From Candidatus Methanomethylophilaceae archaeon (GTDB lineage: Archaea > Thermoplasmatota > Thermoplasmata > Methanomassiliicoccales > Methanomethylophilaceae), in contig JAFSYZ010000247.1 in NCBI GenBank assembly GCA_017455785.1, positions 1-11,772 on the forward strand: a DNA stretch of 11,772 nucleotides, written 5' to 3'. The notes beneath the pieces were generated by a model. That model was not told where the DNA came from, did not search any database, and saw only the letters and a program-made list of their open reading frames with translations. Made by a program: the position numbers and the translations under genes. Below, in pieces: positions 1-5,963 of this stretch (positions are counted from its first letter, which is position 1; each line of letters begins with the position of its first letter).

Positions 1-308
1 AGGAGGACTGCTGTTGTGGACAATGGCACGTAATTGTTCGATTCAAAATACAGGACATTGAACGATATTATGCCTATGACACCGGAGCCGAAGAACATCC
101 AAAGGTCCTTTAGACGGATTCTGAGGAGTTTCTTGTCGTATACTGCGATGGCTAGTGTTATGAAGATCGACACCGCGATGCATCTGATCTCGGTGACCTG
201 TATCGGACTCAGACCGAACGCCTGGAGTTCTCTGGAGAATACGCCGATGACACCCCAGAAAAGGGAGGCCACGACTATCATCGCAATCGATACAGGATTG
301 TTCTTCAC
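1..308 (-). CDS. EamA/DMT-family transporter, N-terminal part
   Basis: Partial gene running off the left edge; about 102 codons are visible. Reading the minus strand from GTG at 308 gives VKNNPVSIAMIVVASLFWGV, followed by a segment with GVFSRELQAFGLSPIQVTEIR and a second hydrophobic stretch ending in YFESNNYVPLSTTAVL. The early SLFWG...FSRELQ...SPIQVTEIR pattern and the later small-residue YVPLSTTAVL pattern are typical of the first EamA repeat of drug/metabolite transporters, which carry ten membrane helices; three are at least partly visible here. The substrate cannot be told. The GTG start is chosen because a TATATATA box lies about 26 bases upstream, so the mRNA would begin at the start codon. 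ATG at 281 is the alternative, but it would cut into the first helix. The gene is divergent from citrate synthase. The family call is fairly sure; the start is moderate. Confidence 0.75.
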   Translation of the reverse strand, partial: MKNNPVSIAMIVVASLFWGVIGVFSRELQAFGLSPIQVTEIRCIAVSIFITLAIAVYDKKLLRIRLKDLWMFFGSGVIGIISFNVLYFESNNYVPLSTTAVL

Positions 309-328
309 AGGACGCCCAATAATTAGCC

Positions 329-341
329 CGTATATATACGT
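329..341 (-). promoter_or_regulatory. TATA promoter of the DMT transporter
   Basis: On the minus strand the AT-rich box TATATATA (331-338) is centred about 26 bases before the GTG at 308, the standard archaeal TATA-to-start distance. This suggests a leaderless transcript. The box is palindromic, so it could in principle also face right, but the citrate synthase gene has its own better placed box. Confidence 0.5.
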
Positions 342-430
342 TAAAAGCGCACTTAATCCCAGTTATATGGGTGTCAGAGCACAGGATGGTGCGTTCGTAG
401 CCGTCTGTGACTTAAAGGGAGCGGAGTACC

Positions 431-474
431 TTTTTTATTAGGTAAGGGTTATGCCCATAGGCATAGAGGTGATA
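431..474 (+). promoter_or_regulatory. Promoter and ribosome binding site of citrate synthase
   Basis: A T-rich TATA-like box TTTTTTATTA (431-440) would start transcription near 461. It is followed by GAGGTGAT (466-473), a strong Shine-Dalgarno match, eight bases before GTG at 478 when measured from GAGG. An in-frame ATG at 451 lies upstream of the predicted transcription start and has no ribosome binding site, so GTG 478 is the better start. Confidence 0.5.
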
Positions 475-477
475 TCG

Positions 478-1824
478 GTGCTCAACGAGAAGGACTACTA
501 CAAGCTTCACGCTAAACTGTGCGACACATACGACATAGCACAGGCGGATCTCTACACAAAGTACGATGTCAAGAAGGGACTGCGTGACAAGGACGGTAAA
601 GGAGTCGTCACAGGTCTTACGCACATCTCCAGGGTTGACGGGTTCGAGACTGTGAACGGCGAGAGGAGGCCTATAGAGGGAAAGTTAGCTTACCGTGGTA
701 TCGATATCAACGATCTCATCGAGGGGCACAACGGTGAGAGGTATGCGTTCGAGGAGGCCGCATATCTCCTTCTTTTCGGAGAGCTGCCAGATGAGGAGAA
801 CATGAAGAACTCCGTGGAGATCCTTACCAAGAAGAGGGAGCTCCCGACAACGTTCCTGAGAGGTGTGATCCTCAAGGCGCACAGTCAGGATGTCATGAAC
901 TCCATGACACGTTCAGTTCTGTCATTGGCATCATACGACAGCAAGGCCGATGACAACAACATAGTCAACGTTCTCAGGCAGTCTGTTGAACTCATCACTG
1001 TGATGCCAATGTTGGCCGTCTACGGATATCAGGCCTTCCAGTACTACGATGAGGAGAAGGACCTGGTCATACACCGTCCCGATCCTAATCTGTCCATAGC
1101 GGAGAACATCCTGATGATGCTCAGGCCCGACGGACAGTTCACTGAACTTGAGGCAAGGGTATTGGATACAGCATTGGTGCTGCACATGGAGCACGGAGGA
1201 GGAAACAACTCCACGTTCACCACGCGTGTCGTCACATCCGCAGGTTCCGATACCTATGCAGTGATAGCAGCGGCACTTTCATCATTGAAGGGCCCGAAGC
1301 ACGGCGGTGCCAACATCAAGGTAGTGAAGATGATACAGAACATCAAGGCCAATGTCAAGGACATCAACGATGAAGAGGAGGTCAGGAAATACCTGGAGCT
1401 TATCTTAGACAAGAAGGTGTTCGACAAGGCCGGTCTCATCTACGGGATGGGGCATGCCATCTATTCCATATCCGATCCCAGGGCAAAGATCCTGAAGAGA
1501 TTCGCGGAGCAGCTTGCCAAGGAGAAGGGCAGGGAGAAGGACCTCAAGTTGTACAACATCATCGAGAAGGTATCCCCGGCTCTGATCGAGAGCAAGAAGC
1601 ACTCGTTCACAGGCGTGAGTGCCAATGTCGATCTCTACAGCGGATTCGTTTACGACATGCTCGGCGTACCCGAGGAGATGTACACACCGATGTTCGCTAT
1701 CGCCAGGACGGTAGGATGGTGTGCGCACCGCATCGAAGAACTGGTCAACGGCGGTAAGATCATCCGTCCGGCATACATCAGTGTAGCGACCGAGAAGGAA
1801 TACGTCCCGATTGAGAAGAGATGA
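478..1824 (+). CDS. gltA: Citrate synthase (citrate/2-methylcitrate synthase family)
   Basis: Condenses oxaloacetate with acetyl-CoA to citrate in the cytoplasm. This probably feeds 2-oxoglutarate and glutamate synthesis in an incomplete TCA pathway. With GTG 478 as start the protein has 448 residues. The three family catalytic residues are visible: His275 in GPKHGGAN, His326 in GMGHAIYSISDPRA and Asp385 in NVDLYSGFVYDMLG. An HGGGNNSTF motif precedes the first. The N-terminal block with KYDVKKGLRDKDGKGVVTGLT resembles the roughly 450-residue form I recall from anaerobic Firmicutes, rather than the shorter (about 380-residue) archaeal enzymes, which hints at an old transfer; no search was run. 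Preference for propionyl-CoA (methylcitrate synthase) cannot be excluded. The MFS gene follows after four bases and is probably co-transcribed. ATG 451 is the alternative start. Confidence 0.92.
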   Translation: MLNEKDYYKLHAKLCDTYDIAQADLYTKYDVKKGLRDKDGKGVVTGLTHISRVDGFETVNGERRPIEGKLAYRGIDINDLIEGHNGERYAFEEAAYLLLFGELPDEENMKNSVEILTKKRELPTTFLRGVILKAHSQDVMNSMTRSVLSLASYDSKADDNNIVNVLRQSVELITVMPMLAVYGYQAFQYYDEEKDLVIHRPDPNLSIAENILMMLRPDGQFTELEARVLDTALVLHMEHGGGNNSTFTTRVVTSAGSDTYAVIAAALSSLKGPKHGGANIKVVKMIQNIKANVKDINDEEEVRKYLELILDKKVFDKAGLIYGMGHAIYSISDPRAKILKRFAEQLAKEKGREKDLKLYNIIEKVSPALIESKKHSFTGVSANVDLYSGFVYDMLGVPEEMYTPMFAIARTVGWCAHRIEELVNGGKIIRPAYISVATEKEYVPIEKR

Positions 1825-1828
1825 TCTG

Positions 1829-3010
1829 TTGATCGGTCGCAGACCGCTGATAGTCCTGATTGTGCTACTGAGCATGTTCGGTCCGATTTCCACCGACATG
1901 TATCTGTCAGGGTTACCACAGATGATGTCCGATTTCGGTACCACCGAATCGGTGATGAACATCTCGCTGTACCTGTTCATGCTGGTGTTTGCATTGAGCA
2001 TTCTGATCCTGGGGCCGACCAGTGACAAATACGGGAGGAGGAAGGTGCTGATGATCTCTATGATCATCTACGCTTCCGCCTCATTCTTCTGCAGCCTTTG
2101 TAATGATGTCGTACTGTTCATCATCGTCAGAGGGATACAGGCCATAGGTGCCGGAGGCGGTCTGACAGCAGCCTTCGCACTGATAAAGGATTGTTTCAAA
2201 GGCAAGGAGATGTCACATATTCTTTCGATCACCGCTGCCATCGGTGTCCTTGGACCTATACTGTCGCCTGTGTTGGGGGCATTGATGATATCGCTGATAG
2301 ACTGGAGGGCCACGTTCTGGATGCCCGGCATCATATCATTGACCTGTCTGGTGTTGGCGATAGGATTGCCTTCCACTATTCCGGAGGAACGTCAAGCCAG
2401 TGTGATAAGTGCGGTCAAGAGTGTATTGACTATTGCAAGGAACACCAATTTCCTGATGTTCACGGTTATGATGACGGTCTTCACCAGTTCGCTCTTGGCA
2501 TACATCTCGGTATCATCATACGTCTATCAGAACGGGTTCGGATTCGATCCCAATCAGTACAGCGCCATGCTGGCGATAGGTTGTATCAGCGGATTGGTCA
2601 TCTCTATCATAATGAGGAAGATCCTGACAAACGCTCCAAGGAAGATGCTGGCACTTATGTTCCTGTTGGGTGTATTAGGCTTGGCGATAATGACCTTCGT
2701 AGCGAAGGAAGGGTGGATGTTCTTCCTTGCAGGCATAATCCCGTATGCAGCGATCTGCACCACCACGAGGTCGTTCGGATTCGGTATACTGATGAACAAT
2801 CACGAAGGGAACAATGGTGCCGTATCGTCCATTCTGAACTTCTCGACATTCCTTCTTGCATTCTTCGGGATGCTGATCGCATCATCGTTCCCCAACGATG
2901 CATTCATCTACGGTGTCGCCACCGTGATGGCCATCTCCTGTACGGTGTTCTTCACTCTCTGGATGATACTGAGGCACAGGGGCTATCCGCTCGCTGGTCT
3001 TGAAGCCTAG
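1829..3010 (+). CDS. MFS transporter, Bcr/CflA-like drug efflux
   Basis: Twelve-helix major facilitator protein of the inner membrane, 393 residues, probably a proton-driven exporter. The N-terminal STDMYLSGLPQMMSDF and the loop GPTSDKYGRRKVL (about residues 62-74, MFS motif A) are the classic Bcr/CflA signature. IVRGIQAIGAGGG and GVLGPILSPVLGALM then follow, as expected for helices 4 and 5 of this subfamily. The substrate is not readable. The start is uncertain: TTG 1829 lies four bases after the citrate synthase stop with a partial Shine-Dalgarno (GAGATGATC), while TTG 1811 would overlap it by 14 bases and has only a distant AAGGA. It is probably translated from the citrate synthase mRNA. 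The stop TAG lies inside a CTAG shared with the convergent nuclease gene. Confidence 0.88.
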   Translation: MIGRRPLIVLIVLLSMFGPISTDMYLSGLPQMMSDFGTTESVMNISLYLFMLVFALSILILGPTSDKYGRRKVLMISMIIYASASFFCSLCNDVVLFIIVRGIQAIGAGGGLTAAFALIKDCFKGKEMSHILSITAAIGVLGPILSPVLGALMISLIDWRATFWMPGIISLTCLVLAIGLPSTIPEERQASVISAVKSVLTIARNTNFLMFTVMMTVFTSSLLAYISVSSYVYQNGFGFDPNQYSAMLAIGCISGLVISIIMRKILTNAPRKMLALMFLLGVLGLAIMTFVAKEGWMFFLAGIIPYAAICTTTRSFGFGILMNNHEGNNGAVSSILNFSTFLLAFFGMLIASSFPNDAFIYGVATVMAISCTVFFTLWMILRHRGYPLAGLEA

Positions 3011-3792
3011 AACTTCTTCTTGGATGGTTTCGTCCTGATGTACTTCAGGACCTCTGCATCCTTCTCGTCGTCCCATTCGGGAGTGAAGCCGTTGTCTATG
3101 TACTCCTTGTACCAGGCGGCGGCCTCGTCCATGTAAGGCTTCATGTTGATCTTATCGATGGGTAGGATGTACGTGTTCTCCGAGGATGGTTTCCACAGGT
3201 TAGGGTGGGTGACGTTCTCCTCTGTCAGGAATCCTACCAGGAAGACCACCTTATCTAGATGTGCCAGTTCCGCATAGAGACATGCCTGCAGGATGTAGCT
3301 CATGGGTATTTTGGTGATGTTCCCGTTCTCATCCTTCCATTTGTCGATCTCATGTGCGGTCTTGATCTCGAGGATTGCATATCTCTCCCCGTCAACTTTT
3401 ATGAAACCGTCGACCATCCCGCCGAAAAGAGGATCCTCAGGGAAATGGTCGTACCTGCACAGTTCCTTGTCCACAGGTTCTTCTACCTCCGCCTTGGAAC
3501 CATCCTTCAGTCCCAGGAGGTCCTTGAGTTTGCCTGTGCAGTCATCCGCTATGTAATCCCTAAGGACGGGTTCCAGATAGTTGCCTGCATCGATGTACCT
3601 GTTGGCCTTGTCGCCAGGATATATTGCTGCAATCTCTAATGCAACCTTGAAGGGTGTTGCGAATTCGCTGTATCCTAGTATCCCGCCGATCTTGGTCCCG
3701 GAGATCTTCCTTGTCCTGTAGGTATCGAAATAGACCGTCTTCTCATCATCGCAGATCTCGACGATGTTCATCCTTCCATCGAACATGTTCAT
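3007..3792 (-). CDS. YqaJ/lambda-exonuclease-fold PD-(D/E)XK nuclease
   Basis: Predicted metal-dependent DNA nuclease of 261 residues. Counting from ATG 3792, the N-terminal ISGTKIGGILGYSEFATPFK block matches the conserved start of YqaJ-type nucleases. It is followed by Glu74 in GNYLEPVLRDY, Asp128 in FGGMVDGFI, Glu142 and Lys144 in ILEIKTA (the E-x-K of the active site) and Gln169 in YILQACLYAE, all in family order. The catalytic set looks intact. Such proteins include phage recombination exonucleases, but no phage gene or single-strand annealing protein is nearby. The start ATG overlaps the stop of the upstream ACT gene as ATGA, indicating translational coupling; ATG 3786, behind AAGGGA, is an alternative. 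The TAG stop overlaps that of the MFS gene. The nuclease fold is likely; its DNA-repair or defence role is unknown. Confidence 0.82.
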   Translation of the reverse strand: MNMFDGRMNIVEICDDEKTVYFDTYRTRKISGTKIGGILGYSEFATPFKVALEIAAIYPGDKANRYIDAGNYLEPVLRDYIADDCTGKLKDLLGLKDGSKAEVEEPVDKELCRYDHFPEDPLFGGMVDGFIKVDGERYAILEIKTAHEIDKWKDENGNITKIPMSYILQACLYAELAHLDKVVFLVGFLTEENVTHPNLWKPSSENTYILPIDKINMKPYMDEAAAWYKEYIDNGFTPEWDDEKDAEVLKYIRTKPSKKKF

Positions 3793-4472
3793 CCCTTCAC
3801 AGTCTCTTCTGCACTCTGGATGCACTTTGTCAGAACGGAATATGCGTTGATCATATCGTATTCACCCACTATGAACACGGTATCGGTGTGACAGCTGACC
3901 GTTTCTTCGATATTGATACCTGAATCGGAGAGGTGTGTGATCAGATATGCGATGACTCCGCTTGTCTCTACGATCTTCTCCGGGGATTTCACCGTGATCT
4001 CCACCAGATTCTCCCTTATTTTAAGGATGTTCATCTTGCCGACGGTATCTATGATGCGTTCTTTCAGCATCTTGTCGGCGATGATCGTCACTGCGGATGC
4101 GGATTGGACGATCTGCATGATGGAGTCCTCGTTCCACAGGTCCTTGAAAAGATTATCCATCTTATGCAGGACGGACCAGTCGTTCTTTGCTGTGATGATG
4201 CAGGTCTTCGTCCTCATCTCAAGACGGCTGTCTTTCAGGATACTGAGGATGCTCATCTGATGGTCGTACTCCACATCGAGCTTGCTCGCGTACCTGCGGC
4301 AGGCGATCATCACTGCCTCCTCGTTGTCTATGTCCAGTTCCTTCATGATCGTGCGTGAGAGAGATGAATAGTTGATCAATCCCTTTGCAACGCAATCCTT
4401 TACGCTTGGATGTGAATCGATGTACAGTCTTGTCTTCTCAGCGAGACTCTCTCTTACGGGTGCTCTGGACAT
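3789..4472 (-). CDS. ACT-domain regulator-like protein with archaeal helical N-terminal domain
   Basis: A 227-residue soluble protein with no catalytic domain. Residues about 14-65 (RLYIDSHPSVKDC...LINYSSLSRTI...AVMIACRRYASKL) form a helical module I recall from many archaeal ACT proteins, plausibly helix-turn-helix-like. Two ACT-like segments follow at about 87-145 and 155-218. The second (LVEITVKSPEKIVETSGVIAYLITHLSDSGINIEE) resembles the aspartokinase regulatory domain, which binds amino acids. An amino-acid-sensing regulator is therefore inferred, not shown. ATG 4472 is chosen over in-frame ATG 4520 because a TATA-like AATAAATA (4495-4502) lies inside the longer version, about 26 bases before 4472, and no Shine-Dalgarno precedes either. 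The gene is divergent from argGH and coupled to the nuclease downstream. Confidence 0.75.
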   Translation of the reverse strand: MSRAPVRESLAEKTRLYIDSHPSVKDCVAKGLINYSSLSRTIMKELDIDNEEAVMIACRRYASKLDVEYDHQMSILSILKDSRLEMRTKTCIITAKNDWSVLHKMDNLFKDLWNEDSIMQIVQSASAVTIIADKMLKERIIDTVGKMNILKIRENLVEITVKSPEKIVETSGVIAYLITHLSDSGINIEETVSCHTDTVFIVGEYDMINAYSVLTKCIQSAEETVKG

Positions 4473-4492
4473 AGGTCGGCGATGGTATCCAG

Positions 4493-4504
4493 GATATTTA
4501 TTAT
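4493..4504 (-). promoter_or_regulatory. TATA promoter of the ACT gene
   Basis: On the minus strand AATAAATA (4502 to 4495) is centred about 26 bases before ATG 4472, predicting a leaderless mRNA. It directly abuts the first GATATC palindrome (4504-4519), which would cover the position of the TFB recognition element. Confidence 0.5.
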
Positions 4505-4519
4505 GTTCGATATCAGACA
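4504..4519. promoter_or_regulatory. GATATC-centred palindrome, putative operator 1
   Basis: TGTTCGATATCAGACA is a 16-base imperfect palindrome centred on GATATC. It lies just upstream of the ACT gene TATA box. Together with the site at 4525-4541 it also forms an inverted repeat CGATATCA...TGATATCG with 8-base arms (4508-4515 and 4529-4536). Binding by a dimeric regulator is inferred. Confidence 0.45.
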
Positions 4520-4524
4520 TATTT

Positions 4525-4541
4525 TGTATGATATCGGAACA
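4525..4541. promoter_or_regulatory. GATATC-centred palindrome, putative operator 2
   Basis: TGTATGATATCGGAACA has the same TGT...GATATC...ACA layout as operator 1, with one extra base in the right arm. Its centre lies 21 bases from that of operator 1, two helical turns, so both sites would face the same side of the DNA. Confidence 0.4.
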
Positions 4542-4610
4542 AAATGGACACTATGTCCTTATTTTGCGGTCATCGGTGCCTGTTTTGCGTACAAACGCCG
4601 GAAAACCACA

Positions 4611-4626
4611 CGTCCGATATCGGACA
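4611..4626. promoter_or_regulatory. GATATC-centred palindrome, putative operator 3
   Basis: CGTCCGATATCGGACA contains a perfect 14-base palindrome (4612-4625). It has the same core and GGACA right arm as the other sites and lies about 40 bases upstream of the probable argG TATA box. GGACA/TGTCC half-sites recur around it at 4546-4558 (GGACA, three bases, TGTCC) and singly at 4652-4656. Confidence 0.45.
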
Positions 4627-4665
4627 CTGACTGTCGGCTATGTCTACTTACGGACAGCAACACAC

Positions 4666-4710
4666 GTTTATTGTGACCAGACAGGGGTAGAGTTAATAAA
4701 GGAAAGGTAA
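4666..4710 (+). promoter_or_regulatory. Probable argG promoter and ribosome binding site
   Basis: GTTTATTG (4666-4673) is the best placed TATA-like box, predicting transcription from about 4695. AAAGGA (4698-4703) then lies seven bases before ATG 4711. A second AT-rich stretch TTAATAAA (4693-4700) could be an alternative box. Confidence 0.4.
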
Positions 4711-5958
4711 ATGACACGTGCGATTACAATGGCTGCCAAGACCGTTAAGAAATCTGCAAAGAAAGCAAGGGACAAGGTCGTCCTCGCCTATTCGGGCGGA
4801 CTCGACACATCCGTGGCAATCAAGTGGCTCCAGGACAAGTACAACCTGGACGTTATCGCAGTCGCGATCAATGTCGGACAGCCTCCGAGCAGCGACGACA
4901 TTGTGGCACGTGCACTTAGGAACGGCGCTCTGAAGGCCGAGTTCATAGATGCCAAGAAGGAGTTCGTCGAGGATTACATTTTCCCAACACTCAAGGGTAA
5001 CGCCATGTATCAGGACGTCTACCCCCTCAGCACAGCAACGGCAAGGCCCCTCATCGTGAAGAAACTGGTGGAGGTCGCACAGAGGGAAGGCGCGAAGTAC
5101 ATCGCACATGGATGTACCGCCAAGGGTAACGACCAGGTACGTTTCGATGTCGGAATCATATCATTGGATCCATCGCTGAAGATCATCGGCCCCATGAGGG
5201 AGTGGGTCATGACACGTGAGGAGGAGATCGATTACGCCAAGGAGAACGGAATCGAGATCATCGTGAAGAAGGAGAATCCCTTCTCGGTCGACGAGAACCT
5301 CTGGGGAAGGAGCTGCGAGTGCGGAGTCATAGAGAACGCATGGGCGGAGCCCCCCGAGGAGGCATGGGAGTGGACCACCAATCCCATCGATGCACCCAAC
5401 GAGCCCGAGTACATCGAGATCGATTTCAAGAAGGGTGTTCCGGTTGCTATCAACGGCAAGAAGATGAACGGTGTCAAGCTCATAGAGAAGCTGGATGAGA
5501 TCGCATGCAAGCACGGTGTAGGCCGTATCGATCACGTCGAGGACCGTCTCGTCGGTATCAAGAGCAGGGAGACCTATGAGTGCCCTGCAGCCACAGTGTT
5601 GCTCAAAGCTCACAAGGCGCTCGAGTTCCTCACACTCCAGAAGGATGTCCTTGAATTCAAGAGAGGCGTGGAGCAGAGGTATTCCGAGCTGATCTATAAC
5701 GGTCTCTGGTTCGGAGTACTCAGGGAATCACTCCAGTCATTCATTGAGAAGACACAGGAGTTCGTTACCGGTACGATCCGTCTCAAGCTCTACAAGGGCA
5801 ATGTCATGGTCGTCGGACGCAAGTCAGAGTACTCGCTGTACGACGAGGGCCTGTCGACATACGCCAAGGGCGATGAGTTCGACCACAAGTCAGCTATCGG
5901 ATTCATCTACTGCTGGGGACTTCCCAACAAGACCACTGCGAAATCGCACAAGAAGTGA
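4711..5958 (+). CDS. argG: Argininosuccinate synthase
   Basis: Cytoplasmic ligase joining citrulline and aspartate with ATP cleavage to AMP and pyrophosphate, giving argininosuccinate, the penultimate step of arginine synthesis. The protein has 415 residues, slightly long for the family because of a lysine-rich N-terminal tail of about 20 residues. The ATP-pyrophosphatase loop SGGLDTS is at residues 28-34 in VVLAYSGGLDTSVAIKWL. Other hallmarks are YPLSTATARPLIVKKLVE, HGCTAKGNDQVRF, ENLWGRSCECG and GRIDHVEDRLVGIKSRE. ATG 4711 is preferred for its AAAGGA ribosome site; ATG 4729 is possible. It is followed directly by argH, whose start lies five bases after the stop, so the two form an operon. 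Upstream palindromes suggest transcriptional control. Confidence 0.97.
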   Translation: MTRAITMAAKTVKKSAKKARDKVVLAYSGGLDTSVAIKWLQDKYNLDVIAVAINVGQPPSSDDIVARALRNGALKAEFIDAKKEFVEDYIFPTLKGNAMYQDVYPLSTATARPLIVKKLVEVAQREGAKYIAHGCTAKGNDQVRFDVGIISLDPSLKIIGPMREWVMTREEEIDYAKENGIEIIVKKENPFSVDENLWGRSCECGVIENAWAEPPEEAWEWTTNPIDAPNEPEYIEIDFKKGVPVAINGKKMNGVKLIEKLDEIACKHGVGRIDHVEDRLVGIKSRETYECPAATVLLKAHKALEFLTLQKDVLEFKRGVEQRYSELIYNGLWFGVLRESLQSFIEKTQEFVTGTIRLKLYKGNVMVVGRKSEYSLYDEGLSTYAKGDEFDHKSAIGFIYCWGLPNKTTAKSHKK

Positions 5959-5963
5959 TCCAG

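Noticed and set aside
34..441. Plus-strand frame of 135 codons at the left edge
   Set aside because: It is the complement of the EamA transporter on the minus strand, whose translation shows clear membrane-helix and family patterns; the plus frame is low in sense and has no ribosome site.
1405..2067. Minus-strand frame of 220 codons across citrate synthase and MFS
   Set aside because: Antisense shadow of two solid genes, with no family motif or ribosome binding site.
2191..3003. Plus-strand frame of 270 codons inside the MFS gene
   Set aside because: It is rich in His, Arg and Cys with no domain pattern and lies wholly within the clearly recognisable MFS gene in another frame.
3007..3792. 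Prophage remnant, based on the YqaJ-type nuclease
   Set aside because: No integrase, annealing protein, structural gene, att-like repeat or compositional change flanks it, and the active-site residues are intact; it reads as a chromosomal gene.
4521..4710. Small protein gene or CRISPR-like array in the repeat-rich intergenic region
   Set aside because: The frames across it have no ribosome site, and the repeats are irregularly spaced palindromes, not equal repeats with unique spacers.
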